From assembly GCA_030603445.1 (NCBI GenBank), contig JAUVXU010000006.1:1-64000 (forward strand): a stretch of DNA of 64,000 nt, written 5' to 3'. Positions 54,671 through 63,634 of the stretch are shown here, one piece after another. Numbering within the stretch: position 1 is the stretch's first letter; each line of letters begins with the position of its first letter. A program made the position numbers and the translations under genes. This DNA is from Methanomicrobia archaeon. GTDB lineage: Archaea; Methanobacteriota_B; Thermococci; Methanofastidiosales; NM3. The notes below the pieces were generated by a model. It was not told the DNA's origin. It was given only the letters and a program-made list of their open reading frames with translations, and did no database searches.

Positions 54671-55031
54671 TCCTCCATATAATATTTAACTTGGTGTAGG
54701 TTCTTTTGTAAAGCAATCTGCCTAGTTTTATAGGGATTATATTCTCCTTTATAAAAATTTTATGTCATATCCTTTATAATTTATTATAAAGTTTTAAGAA
54801 AAGGACGAAATCCCCAATATATAAAATTATCTTATTTATTATATACATATTGTAAAAATATTGCTTTTTTTATGACACAATGTTAAATTCTATATTGTTT
54901 TAATTATATTGTTCTTATTATTATGGTATTTACATACATTTTATTCTATAACAATATGGAGGGTATTTTTATTTTAAAATAATATAAATTAATTTTTTAT
55001 ATTGTGGTTACGATACGTCATAGCATAGCTT
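54671..55031. other. Intergenic region upstream of pccB operon, 361 bp
   Basis: Highly A+T-rich. It contains the pccB Shine-Dalgarno (GGAGGA), a probable minus-strand TATA (TTTTATAAAG, near 54747-54757) and the inverted repeat listed separately. The rest, up to the mdcB stop, shows nothing recognisable beyond oligo-T runs that could terminate the malonate-type operon. Confidence 0.45.
54772..54791. promoter_or_regulatory. Inverted repeat upstream of pccB promoter
   Basis: CTTTATAA-TTTA-TTATAAAG, 8-bp perfect arms, about 15 bp upstream of the probable TATA box. It is a candidate operator, although such A+T-only palindromes can arise by chance. Confidence 0.35.
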
Positions 55032-55889
55032 CTAAAGTTCTTTTTCTATATAATACATAAAAAGCGTGGCGCTAAGTAGGTCTGCAGAACCCCCTGGGCT
55101 TATATTGTGTTTTATAAAAGATTTCTCAAGTTTTGTTATTTTTTCTCTTCCCTCTTGAGATAGGGTTCCTCCAAGGAGAAGTATTTCTCTTGCTTCAGCT
55201 TGTACTTGTTTAAATAGTTCTATTCCTCCACGAGAAATGATGTTGGTGTCTTCGACTACTGCCATAAGTGACAGAAGAGTTTGTAACAAGGCATCGTTGA
55301 GATCTCCGCTCTTTTCATAAGCTTCTTTAAGTGTAGGAAGGCCTTGCTCCATTACAGAGGGGAGGCCACGTTCCACTTCTCCTCTTATGCCTGTGATGTC
55401 ATGCTCTAGGAACAGTTGTTCCCCTTTTGTTAGATTGTTTGTTTCTTTTTCTTTTACAAGATTGCCAAGCTCTTTTTCAACAATATCTTCAGTTATATTT
55501 GCAACACCATTAGCTACTATTTTTGGGATGAGCTCTCCTTGACGTAAAAAGTGTGCGGATGAACTTAGAATAAGATAAAATAAGAATATGAGGCCTTTTT
55601 GTGTGTTCACTCCATTTGTAACCTCAAACATTCTTTTTTCTACTTCTAGTCCTCTTGTTCGAATACAAGGGAGCATATCTTTTAGTGTTCCTTCATAATC
55701 GTAACTAAAATGGGCTATATCATAAAAGCCCTGGCTTAGCACTGATGAGCTCTTCAGAAATAGGGTATAATCCATATCTTGGTGCGTTCCGCATGAGAAT
55801 GGCGTCACAAGCCCTGGTTTTGGATGACAAGATGCTTCTAATAGGATGCTTCTTGTGGCAAGTTCTCCAAGCATGTCTATATCTTTCAT
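55032..55889 (-). CDS. mdcB: Triphosphoribosyl-dephospho-CoA synthase (MdcB/CitG family)
   Basis: A 285-aa CitG/MdcB-family enzyme that makes 2'-(5''-triphosphoribosyl)-3'-dephospho-CoA, precursor of the ACP prosthetic group of malonate decarboxylase and citrate lyase. Motifs: LLEASCHPKPGLVTPFSCGTHQDMDY, NTQKGLIFLFYLI, EDTNIISRGGIE and the C-terminal ISPGGSADLLSATLF. It overlaps mdcG by 4 nt at the end of the malonate-type operon, with no citrate lyase genes around. Confidence 0.88.
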   Translation of the reverse strand: MKDIDMLGELATRSILLEASCHPKPGLVTPFSCGTHQDMDYTLFLKSSSVLSQGFYDIAHFSYDYEGTLKDMLPCIRTRGLEVEKRMFEVTNGVNTQKGLIFLFYLILSSSAHFLRQGELIPKIVANGVANITEDIVEKELGNLVKEKETNNLTKGEQLFLEHDITGIRGEVERGLPSVMEQGLPTLKEAYEKSGDLNDALLQTLLSLMAVVEDTNIISRGGIELFKQVQAEAREILLLGGTLSQEGREKITKLEKSFIKHNISPGGSADLLSATLFMYYIEKEL

Positions 55890-56533
55890 AAGCCTTCCTC
55901 AACTGCGGCTCTGTTTAAAAGAACTACATCACGAAGCCCTTTTGCGACAAGGGTATTTGAGTCGCTAATATATTCTTTAATATTTATACAGTATCCAGAA
56001 GCAAGTGATACTTCCACATCAATACGTATATTTTCTTGTATTTCAAGTTTTGATACGTTTTTCCATAGAAGGGATAAGTCGTTTGCTTCACAGTTACGTA
56101 CTAGTAGGTCTAGGTCAGACCCCTTATCGGTATATGGGAGGCCTGTAGCTATTTCAAGGGCGCATGACCCCCATACTCCTATGTTATCGTTGTCCTTAGA
56201 TAGTGTATGAAGTATTTTAAGCGGTTTGGTTCTTTTCAAGTAAGTTTTTTCCAGGAGATCGAACGGCGTTATTTTTCTCTTTATTTTTTTACCATAAACA
56301 GAGGAACCATGTCTTAGCCTGTTTCCATCTATTTTTGCAGGATAGACAAATCCCACATATACCATCTCATCTTCGCGGTAGTGGTTTTCTCCGGTAGATT
56401 CTTCTAGTTCGTTTCTTCTTACAATTCCAGGTATAGTTTCAGAACGTATCAAAGATTTGAAATCTTCTTTTTGGGGCAGGGTGGATAATTCATCACACTT
56501 TGCGAACACCAGGTCATGGCGCCTGAACTTCAT
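55886..56533 (-). CDS. mdcG: Phosphoribosyl-dephospho-CoA transferase MdcG (holo-ACP synthase)
   Basis: A 215-aa MdcG-like nucleotidyltransferase that attaches the phosphoribosyl-dephospho-CoA group to a serine of the ACP subunit. RRHDLVFA at the N-terminus and VWGSCALEIATGLPYTDKGSDLDLLV with the DxD metal-binding pair are diagnostic. Together with MdcB it shows that the operon makes its own prosthetic group. GGAAGGTAAG precedes the ATG. Confidence 0.85.
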   Translation of the reverse strand: MKFRRHDLVFAKCDELSTLPQKEDFKSLIRSETIPGIVRRNELEESTGENHYREDEMVYVGFVYPAKIDGNRLRHGSSVYGKKIKRKITPFDLLEKTYLKRTKPLKILHTLSKDNDNIGVWGSCALEIATGLPYTDKGSDLDLLVRNCEANDLSLLWKNVSKLEIQENIRIDVEVSLASGYCINIKEYISDSNTLVAKGLRDVVLLNRAAVEEGL

Positions 56534-56540
56534 TTTGTTC

Positions 56541-57656
56541 TTACCTTCCTTTTGTCCAACATGGGTCTTTGATATTTAAAGTCTGGTAATCTAGTTGGGC
56601 CTCTACCAAAAGGTCGAATAGCTTTGTCTTTTCTGGCCCTTCTATAAGTATGGGTTCTTCATTGTTATACCCTTTTTGGATAAGTGCGGGTTTTAGCTCA
56701 AGTACAGTCTTGTCTGCATCAAGAATAACATCATCTGGTACCTTAGCCACCTTTGATTTTATCCTAAGAATACTTCTGCATGCACGTTCGATGGTTTCTT
56801 TGGCATTGACAGTTGTTTCTCTCACGTAAATCTCATAATCGGGTTGTGTTCTTCGTCTCATGTACGTGATTACTTTTCCTTCCTTATCAAGCACATGGCC
56901 AGAAGATACTATAGGGAAACTATCGCCTGTAGGAAGCCCGCCAACCACAGTCTCATTGTAATCTTTTCCTGCATTGGATGCAACAAAAGATATGTCCTCT
57001 CTTGCAGGTTTTCCATTTGCCGTTATCCATCCAAACTCCTGGGTTCCATAGATGTCATTTACTTTCGCACCCAGCACATCACGTATTATCCCAACTGCGT
57101 CTAGGTCAAGAGGCGTCCCAATGCAGTTCACTATATCAACGTTTGGCAGATCTTTATCCACCCCGAGTTTTATCGCGTCTTGAAGGGCGCATTTAAGGAA
57201 TGTGGACTCTCCAAATATTATGTTGGGTTCTTTATAATAAACGTCTACTAGAAAGGAGTCCCGGGATGATTTTGTGAGAAATTCCCAGCTGATGCCAAGT
57301 TCCTCCAAGGCGTCTTTGGTTATTGCATTAAGAAGGGGAGGATAACAAAACAGTGTTTTATCTCCCTCTTTTGCACCTGCCATTTTTAAGGTGTTCATAC
57401 CTACGTTTTTTCTATATTCTTTCTCGTTTGGTGTTATACCAACAAGATTTTGCCATGCTGTTGTTCCAGTTGTAAATGTGATATAAGCGTAATTTAGGGG
57501 AGTGTGCACTTCTTCAATGATGTGTGCAGCTGTTGGACCATTTATCCCTTTGTCTGCAAGTGTCCTATGTTTCATTTCATTAAATGCAGGTACTGAAGAG
57601 TAGAGCTCTATACTCTCTTTTAAATCTTCAAAATAAGGATTTTCTTTTTTTGCCAT
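56541..57656 (-). CDS. PaaK-like adenylate-forming enzyme, probable acetate:ACP ligase role
   Basis: A 371-aa adenylate-forming protein. It has a Ser/Thr-rich phosphate-binding loop (ITFTTGTTAWQNLVG) near residue 80, the YGTQEFGWI motif near residue 215 and DYEIYVRETT in place of the usual A8 region, and it is shorter than PaaK (about 430 aa). In Malonomonas rubra a ligase (MadH) acetylates the ACP thiol; I infer that this enzyme does the equivalent job, since no CitC-like ligase is present. Family placement is confident, substrate inference is not. Confidence 0.65.
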   Translation of the reverse strand: MAKKENPYFEDLKESIELYSSVPAFNEMKHRTLADKGINGPTAAHIIEEVHTPLNYAYITFTTGTTAWQNLVGITPNEKEYRKNVGMNTLKMAGAKEGDKTLFCYPPLLNAITKDALEELGISWEFLTKSSRDSFLVDVYYKEPNIIFGESTFLKCALQDAIKLGVDKDLPNVDIVNCIGTPLDLDAVGIIRDVLGAKVNDIYGTQEFGWITANGKPAREDISFVASNAGKDYNETVVGGLPTGDSFPIVSSGHVLDKEGKVITYMRRRTQPDYEIYVRETTVNAKETIERACRSILRIKSKVAKVPDDVILDADKTVLELKPALIQKGYNNEEPILIEGPEKTKLFDLLVEAQLDYQTLNIKDPCWTKGR

Positions 57657-57713
57657 TAAAATACCCCACTATAAAATTAAATAAAAAAAATAAAGAAAGA
57701 AGGAAGAAATATC

Positions 57714-58595
57714 CTACTCTAACAAGCTTGGAAGCATTTCGTTGAATTCTTTTTGCATCTTATTTATGGCTTCCATTCTCTTAGTCCTACCACCACGCTC
57801 TGCACCAAGAACGCCTCTGTGCCATATACCAAGCTGGTCTTCTTTTCCCTGCATACGCAACTCGCGCACTTCAGAAATGTTTCGTAGAAGCGCTTTTCTG
57901 ATATCCTCTGGTTTTTCCACCATTTCATTGATGGTGCCAAGCTTGTAGACGAACTCAGCGCCAGATGCGAATACTGGATTAGTTTTCACAAGCTCGTTTA
58001 GCCTTTCTAAAGGAATCTTTGTGATTACAGAGATGCTTGTTGTAGGCATAACGTGAACTATTGTTCCGTACTCTTTTGGAAGAGAGAGTATCCTATCAGA
58101 AAGGAGCCCATGGCATAGGAACGCGCCACTTACGGCCCTTCCTATAATCATGCCTATGACGGGATGTCCGGCAGATCTTGCATCCTCTATAGCAAATTGA
58201 TATGATGCTGTTGCCTTGGTCATACCTACTATCTCTTCGACCTTTCCAGGACTGTTACCCGGGGCGTCGATTAAGAGGATAATGGGCCTTTTCTCTTCTT
58301 TGGGTTTTTTTTCGTCCTCATCAATAGTAGCATACACTCCTTGTGAGAACTTGTATGCCTCTTCCATGCCTACGATACCGTTGTATACGATGCGAAAGTG
58401 TGGACTAGGGCGTTTGGAGTTGTTACCCATTACTGTGCATATCTTGCCATCTAGCATAGCTTCACCAATAAATACGGGTGGAGCAAGGTCTGGATCAAGT
58501 GTTCTGTTGCTTATCTTGTTCTCCACGAAAGTTCCTTTATCAAATATGATATCGACTGCTTCGTCAGCCTTACCTAAATACATCTTTACGGCCAT
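57714..58595 (-). CDS. madD: Malonate decarboxylase carboxyltransferase subunit MadD/MdcE-like (gamma)
   Basis: A 293-aa crotonase-fold carboxyltransferase half. It shows the MdcE/MadD signature IILLIDAPGNSPGKVEEIVGMTKATASYQFAIEDAR, GMIIGRAVSGAFLCHGL and SLPKEYGTIVHVMPTTSISVITK. It starts 1 nt after madC with GGGGG as ribosome binding site. With MadC it would move the carboxyl group between the ACP-bound thioester and biotin. Confidence 0.88.
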   Translation of the reverse strand: MAVKMYLGKADEAVDIIFDKGTFVENKISNRTLDPDLAPPVFIGEAMLDGKICTVMGNNSKRPSPHFRIVYNGIVGMEEAYKFSQGVYATIDEDEKKPKEEKRPIILLIDAPGNSPGKVEEIVGMTKATASYQFAIEDARSAGHPVIGMIIGRAVSGAFLCHGLLSDRILSLPKEYGTIVHVMPTTSISVITKIPLERLNELVKTNPVFASGAEFVYKLGTINEMVEKPEDIRKALLRNISEVRELRMQGKEDQLGIWHRGVLGAERGGRTKRMEAINKMQKEFNEMLPSLLE

Positions 58596-58596
58596 T

Positions 58597-59562
58597 TCAA
58601 AGCCCCCTTGGTCTTCTCTTAACTACTTTGAGAAACTCTTCTTGAGGTAGCTCAGGTAGTTCGTCAACATTTTCATTGCCGTAGTACTTCCATAGGTCTT
58701 TGGAGTCGTTGATTTTTTCCCTACCAGCTATTTTCACTACGTTTAGATTCTCTTCAACAAGCTCTTCTGAACCTAGGTGCCTGTATTTGGATATTTCTGA
58801 CATAGGTAGATCGGACATTGCGACTATCTTATCCCTAAATTCCTTTATGGAATCTTTTAGCAGGAAGTTCACATCACCAAGAATGTATTTACTTCTCGCA
58901 CCCATAGTTCTCCATATAAGCGCCCTGTCAGATGCATCGAACTCATCTTTTCCAACTTCTTGTTGAATAACATCCGGACCTGTAAGACCTATCCTGCCAT
59001 AGTCATTTGCAAGGACCACATCAGCACTTAGACAAACGAATCCTTGTGCACCATACGCTCCAAGGCTGCTGCCGATGATAGATATGTTTGGTACCTTGTT
59101 CTGAAGTTTCCACATGCATTCCATGCACTCGGAGTGAGCGACTAGCCCAGCATTTGCTTCATGCAAACGAACACCACCGGAATCATAAGATACCACGACT
59201 ATTGGTTTTCTGTCATCTGGCACTTTGCCATATTTCTCTTTCATAGCATCGTAGCAGTCAATAGCGAGCTTTAGGGTGTAAGACATCTTTGCCCCATTGA
59301 CCTCACCAAGCGCGCCTCCTACGAATTTTCCTTCTTGAGAGATAACAAATACTGGGTGTTTTCCAATTTTCCCGACGCCAGCAGTCATGCCATCATCGTA
59401 TTCTACAGCTTCCCCGAGAATAATCAAATGGGGGCTAACCATCTTGTCTCGTGGGCCGAGGAACTCTTTGAAAGTGCCGTCATCAACTATTCCATTAGCC
59501 CTCTCTCGCGCAGTAGCTTGGTAGAAGCTTTTTTCCTGAAGTTCATTCCAGTTAATTCTCAT
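58597..59562 (-). CDS. madC: Malonate decarboxylase carboxyltransferase subunit MadC/MdcD-like (beta)
   Basis: A 321-aa partner carboxyltransferase: NELQEKSFYQATARERANGIVDDGTFKEFLGP, GKFVGGALGEVNGAKM, VVVSYDSGGVRLHEANAGL, GSSLGAYGAQGFVCLSADVV and TGPDVIQQEVGKDEFDASD are strongly MdcD/MadC-like. The ATG follows GGTGAT. In biotin-independent Mdc enzymes MdcD/E decarboxylate directly; in Mad enzymes they transfer CO2 to biotin. Confidence 0.9.
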   Translation of the reverse strand: MRINWNELQEKSFYQATARERANGIVDDGTFKEFLGPRDKMVSPHLIILGEAVEYDDGMTAGVGKIGKHPVFVISQEGKFVGGALGEVNGAKMSYTLKLAIDCYDAMKEKYGKVPDDRKPIVVVSYDSGGVRLHEANAGLVAHSECMECMWKLQNKVPNISIIGSSLGAYGAQGFVCLSADVVLANDYGRIGLTGPDVIQQEVGKDEFDASDRALIWRTMGARSKYILGDVNFLLKDSIKEFRDKIVAMSDLPMSEISKYRHLGSEELVEENLNVVKIAGREKINDSKDLWKYYGNENVDELPELPQEEFLKVVKRRPRGL

Positions 59563-59571
59563 GGTATCACC

Positions 59572-59895
59572 TTACTGTAGTCCCCCGCCATTTTCAATGG
59601 CTTGCAGTATCCTTCTCTTTACAACAGCAGGTGTTGCAGCGTTGTCGTTTATGCTAACATTTACGCCTGAGAGCCCAGTTGTTTCTACGATACGTTGAAG
59701 GACGGTTTCCCAAATATTATCAAATCCTACAACTGTTGTTAGGACATGAAAACATGCTTTTCCTTTGCATGCTTTTCCTTTTTCTATGAGAACTTCCAGG
59801 TCACTAGAGGACACTACACCAACATGACTCCAATCATCAACTATAGATTTAGGATTACCAGGCTTAAATTCAAAATTAAGCTCTGTTAGAGCCAT
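59572..59895 (-). CDS. madE: Malonate decarboxylase acyl carrier protein (MadE/MdcC)
   Basis: A 107-aa ACP of the MdcC/MadE kind, with the serine attachment site in GVVSSSDLEVLIE and the terminal NDNAATPAVVKRRILQAIE. It carries 2'-(5''-phosphoribosyl)-3'-dephospho-CoA made by MdcB/MdcG. ATG 59895 is preferred to the track's GTG at 59910, because GGTGGAGGAG precedes it. Confidence 0.86.
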   Translation of the reverse strand: MALTELNFEFKPGNPKSIVDDWSHVGVVSSSDLEVLIEKGKACKGKACFHVLTTVVGFDNIWETVLQRIVETTGLSGVNVSINDNAATPAVVKRRILQAIENGGGLQ

Positions 59896-59896
59896 A

Positions 59897-61258
59897 TTAT
59901 TCTCCTCCACCTTTCGTATTTAACAGATGTTTTTCTATAAAGTCTGTGTGGAAGACCCCACTTTTGAACACTTCATTGTTCATTACCTTCAAATGGAAGG
60001 GGATCGTGGTGCTGACGCCTTCGATCACGAACTCATTAAGTGCACGTTTCATGCGGGAAATTGCCTCGTCTCTGTCTTCTCCCCATACTATTAGTTTAGC
60101 GATGAGTGAGTCGTAGAACGGCGGAATTTCATATCCTTCATACATTGCAGTGTCAATACGGACGAATGGTCCACCAGGAAGTATGAGCTTTTCAATCGTT
60201 CCAGGGGATGGGATGTATGTTTCTGGGTCTTCGGCGTTTACTCTGCACTCAATTGCATGACCATTGATTTTGATATCTTCTTGCTTGTGTTTGAGTTTCT
60301 CTCCTGCTGCGACGCGTATTCCATCTTTGACAATGTCAATGCTGGTGATCATCTCAGAAACACAGTGCTCTACTTGGACACGGGTATTCATTTCCATAAA
60401 GTAGAATTCATCTGACTTGTCATCAAATAGAAACTCTACGGTGCCTGCACCCTCGTATTTTGCTGCAAGTGCAGCACGCACAGCTGCTTCACCCATCTTC
60501 TTTCGTACTTCTGGGGATATTGCTGGCGAAGGTCCTTCTTCAACAAGCTTTTGATGTCTTCTTTGGATAGAACAGTCTCGTTCTCCGAGGTAAATTGCAT
60601 TCCCGTACTGATCCGCCATTATTTGGATTTCCACATGGCGGGATACTTCAATGAATTTTTCAATGTAAACATCGGGGTTTCCAAATGCTGCTTGTGCTTC
60701 TGTTTGGCATGATCTCAGTGCTGATTCAAGTTCGTTTTCCGACTTCACAAGTCGCATTCCCTTTCCTCCACCTCCGGCTGTTGCCTTACAGAGGACCGGG
60801 AATCCTATCTTATCTGTCAGAGCCTTTGCTTCTTTGTAGTTGTTGATTATTCCATCTGACCCTGGTGTAACTGGAACGCCACCACTTATCATAGCTTTCT
60901 TTGCAGAAGCTTTGTCTCCCATACTGTTGATCGATTCAGCTGAAGGGCCTATGAATTTAATGTCGTTTGCTTTACAAAGTTTTGAGAATCTTGCGTTCTC
61001 TGCCAAGAATCCATATCCTGGATGTACTCCCTCACTGCCTGTCACAATAGCTGCATTAATGATATTCATCATATTAAGATAGCTTTTTGTAGCAGGCGCT
61101 GGGCCAATATTTACTTTCTCATCGGCTAATCTAACATGTAGGGCGTCCTCATCTGCGTCAGAGTAGACAGCGACAGTCTCTATGCCTAGCTCTTTGCATG
61201 CCCTGATTATTCTTACGGCTATTTCGCCTCTGTTCGCTATAAGGATTTTTTTAAACAT
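59897..61258 (-). CDS. accC: Biotin carboxylase embedded in malonate operon
   Basis: A complete 453-aa Acc[29 protein letters not shown]-grasp loop [47 protein letters not shown] and [17 protein letters not shown]. All expected active-site motifs seem intact and there is no C-terminal extension. It lies between madA (12 nt) and madE (1 nt), within one operon. Known malonate decarboxylases have no biotin carboxylase, so it changes what the enzyme could do. GGAGGAAATT precedes the ATG. Confidence 0.94.
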   Translation of the reverse strand: MFKKILIANRGEIAVRIIRACKELGIETVAVYSDADEDALHVRLADEKVNIGPAPATKSYLNMMNIINAAIVTGSEGVHPGYGFLAENARFSKLCKANDIKFIGPSAESINSMGDKASAKKAMISGGVPVTPGSDGIINNYKEAKALTDKIGFPVLCKATAGGGGKGMRLVKSENELESALRSCQTEAQAAFGNPDVYIEKFIEVSRHVEIQIMADQYGNAIYLGERDCSIQRRHQKLVEEGPSPAISPEVRKKMGEAAVRAALAAKYEGAGTVEFLFDDKSDEFYFMEMNTRVQVEHCVSEMITSIDIVKDGIRVAAGEKLKHKQEDIKINGHAIECRVNAEDPETYIPSPGTIEKLILPGGPFVRIDTAMYEGYEIPPFYDSLIAKLIVWGEDRDEAISRMKRALNEFVIEGVSTTIPFHLKVMNNEVFKSGVFHTDFIEKHLLNTKGGGE

Positions 61259-61270
61259 GGAATTTCCTCC

Positions 61271-63013
61271 TTACCAATTTCTAAATCTAGTTGGTGCTTG
61301 ATATAATCCGTCGGACCATTTCACAAGATCAGCCATGCTTTTTGCTGCTAGCTTTGATCTCTTTGCTTCGTTAAATGATAAATTAAGGTCTTCTGGGAGC
61401 GCCACTACACCTTCTTTTCTAAGCTTCTGGGTCTTGCTATCATCAGCTGTAAGTCCTAGAGGAGTATAACCTGATACGGCTTTTATTGCATCCATTCTCT
61501 CTTTTAGTGTCTTGCACTTGTGGACGTATGCAATACCTTCCTCTGTTACAATATGTGTGATGTTATCGGCGTATATCATTATTGGCGGTATTGGGAAGTT
61601 TGCTTGTTTTTGTAGATCAAATGCATCTAGCTTCTCAACAAATACCGGGGCCATGCCCTCACCGAATGTCTCTACCATCTGAATCACAAGTTTCCTTCCT
61701 CTATCAATTGGGCCTATCAGGTCCTTTCTCATCCCATCTTCTCTGGAAGCTTTGAGCCATCCTTCTGACGGGTGTTTTCTTCCTGGGGCATTACATGCCA
61801 TGTTTGGTGCTCCACCGAATCCAGGTATCCTGCCAGCAGTAGCTGCTGCACTGTTTCCATATTGGTCTATTTGCAACGTGGAACCAAAGAATGCATCAAT
61901 AGCATAATGTCCTGCAAGTTGCCCCATTACTCTGTTTGAGCGCATCGTCCCATCAGGGCCAATCGGAAATATGTCTGGTTTTGACATTATGTAGTTCTCC
62001 ATCCCGACCTCACTACCGAAAGGCATCATGGTCTCTACCCATCCAGATTCTATTGCTGGAATCATTGTGGGATGAGGATTGAGTGCCCAGTGGGTGCATA
62101 TCTTGCCTTTGAATCCCATCTCTTCACCAAAAGTTGGCAAAAGTAGCTCTATTGCAGCAGTATTGAATCCAATACCATGGTTTAAGGTGTTTATTTTGTA
62201 TTTACTATAAATACCTACAAGTGAAAGCATTCCAATAAAGATTTGTGATTCTGTTATTAGAGCTGGATCTCTTGTGAAAAGCGGTTCTATATAATAAGGA
62301 TCCTCTGTTGGGATCACGAAATCCACCCAATCTCCTGGCACGTCTACGCGAGGGACTTTATCAACTATTTCGTTTACTTGTACTATGACAATGCCTTTTC
62401 TGAATTTTGCTGCTTCAATAAGTGCTGGAGTTTCCTCAGTATTGAATCCAGTGTACAAATTTCCGTATTTATCGGCTGCAGCAGCTGCCACAAGACATAT
62501 TTTTGGCTGAAGGTCAAGGTACATTCTGGAAAATAACTCTACATAAGTGTGTATGGCTCCTATCTTGATTTTCCCTTCCATGACCATATCTGCTAGGTCA
62601 GTGGCTACGGGACCAGAATAACAGAAATCTACCTCAGATGCTATTCCTTTTTTGAACACTTCGAGGTGTTCTGGCAAAGCAAGACATGATTGGACCATAT
62701 GTAAATTATTGATCTTTGCAGGATCAACTTTTGTTAAACACATAGCCAGAAAATCAGCTTGCTTTTGATTATCTCCTTCAATAGTTACATTGTCCCCAGA
62801 TCGAATTACAGTTTCTAAAAGTGATATGCAATCTTCGGGCTGGACAACTTTTGATCCCGTTTTGGTGAACTTCTTTGCTTCGTTCATTCTTTTTTCGGTA
62901 TCTATGCCGTTTTTGTCCCAACCTTTCATTGCTTTCTCTATCTTTTCGTCTATCGTGCGCTTAGACTTTCTGGGTGAATAAAAAATATTCTTTACGAAGT
63001 TTACATCTTCCAT
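61271..63013 (-). CDS. madA: Malonate decarboxylase alpha subunit (acetyl-S-ACP:malonate ACP transferase)
   Basis: A 580-aa MdcA/MadA protein. It swaps malonate for acetate on the ACP thiol, starting each cycle. Recognisable regions include SGDNVTIEGDNQKQADFLA, HMVQSCLALPEHLEVF, GAIHTYVELFSRMYLDL, LNHGIGFNTAAIELLLPTFGEEM and DAFFGSTLQIDQYGNSAAATAGRIPGFGGAPNM. The length agrees with MdcA (about 550). ATG 63013 is preferred over the GTG at 63022, which is likely part of the ribosome binding site. Confidence 0.93.
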   Translation of the reverse strand: MEDVNFVKNIFYSPRKSKRTIDEKIEKAMKGWDKNGIDTEKRMNEAKKFTKTGSKVVQPEDCISLLETVIRSGDNVTIEGDNQKQADFLAMCLTKVDPAKINNLHMVQSCLALPEHLEVFKKGIASEVDFCYSGPVATDLADMVMEGKIKIGAIHTYVELFSRMYLDLQPKICLVAAAAADKYGNLYTGFNTEETPALIEAAKFRKGIVIVQVNEIVDKVPRVDVPGDWVDFVIPTEDPYYIEPLFTRDPALITESQIFIGMLSLVGIYSKYKINTLNHGIGFNTAAIELLLPTFGEEMGFKGKICTHWALNPHPTMIPAIESGWVETMMPFGSEVGMENYIMSKPDIFPIGPDGTMRSNRVMGQLAGHYAIDAFFGSTLQIDQYGNSAAATAGRIPGFGGAPNMACNAPGRKHPSEGWLKASREDGMRKDLIGPIDRGRKLVIQMVETFGEGMAPVFVEKLDAFDLQKQANFPIPPIMIYADNITHIVTEEGIAYVHKCKTLKERMDAIKAVSGYTPLGLTADDSKTQKLRKEGVVALPEDLNLSFNEAKRSKLAAKSMADLVKWSDGLYQAPTRFRNW

Positions 63014-63042
63014 TAAAATCACGTTCCTGATGACACCCAGCT

Positions 63043-63516
63043 TTAGAGAGGCTCGATTTCAAACAGTACGTCTCCAATCTTGACAAGTGACTCGTTTTCT
63101 ACTTTAATTTTCACTATCTTGCCTTTCTTAGGGGAAGTGACTTCATTAAACATCTTCATAGCCTCAACAAGCCCAATGACTTGCCCAGCTTCAATTATAT
63201 CGCCCTCTTTTGGCAACGGTTCTTTGTCAATTGTTGTCCCAGGATATACATAGGCAACACCAGGTGTAGGAGCTGTAAGTTCAATCAAATTGGATGCAAT
63301 TGGAGCTGCAGGCGTTTCCGCAGGTGCCGCAACATCCTCGGCGACTTCTTCTTCTACTACTGGAAATGATATTTGAGGTGCAGCTGCAATAGGTGCAACG
63401 CCTCCTGCCGGAGCGACGGTCCTAATTTCAACAGCGTCTTTCCTTACCACTAATTCTGCAATCTTGTTCTTTTTACATGCTTCTAGAATAGTTATCAGAG
63501 ACTCTAAGTCCAACAT
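63043..63516 (-). CDS. accB: AccB-type biotin carboxyl carrier protein, first gene of malonate operon
   Basis: A 157-aa AccB-like carrier. The N-terminus MLDLESLITILEACKKNKIAELVVRKDAVEIRTV is the acetyl-CoA carboxylase BCCP type rather than the short decarboxylase carrier, followed by an Ala/Pro-rich linker and a biotinyl domain with the acceptor in VEAMKMFNEVTSPKKG. GTGGAGGGA precedes the ATG. Starting the operon, it would replace MadF as the biotin donor/acceptor. Confidence 0.92.
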   Translation of the reverse strand: MLDLESLITILEACKKNKIAELVVRKDAVEIRTVAPAGGVAPIAAAPQISFPVVEEEVAEDVAAPAETPAAPIASNLIELTAPTPGVAYVYPGTTIDKEPLPKEGDIIEAGQVIGLVEAMKMFNEVTSPKKGKIVKIKVENESLVKIGDVLFEIEPL

Positions 63517-63618
63517 TCGTTTCCCTCCACTTTTAGTTAAAGGATTTATTTATGTAAAAATTATACGAATTCCTGCATAAAACCGGAATCCTTTTTACGT
63601 TGGGACTGCTTAATGTGT

Positions 63619-63627
63619 GTATAAAAA
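63619..63627 (-). promoter_or_regulatory. Probable TATA box of malonate operon
   Basis: On the minus strand CATTTTTATACAC; predicts a start near 63593 and a leader of about 75 nt. A second A+T-rich site (GTATAATTTTT, about 63565) is less likely. Confidence 0.45.
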
Positions 63628-63634
63628 TGTTTCG

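Noticed and set aside
55032-56533. Citrate lyase accessory genes (citG/citX)
   Set aside because: No citDEF genes are present; the surrounding madA, madE, madC and madD identify the target as a malonate decarboxylase ACP.
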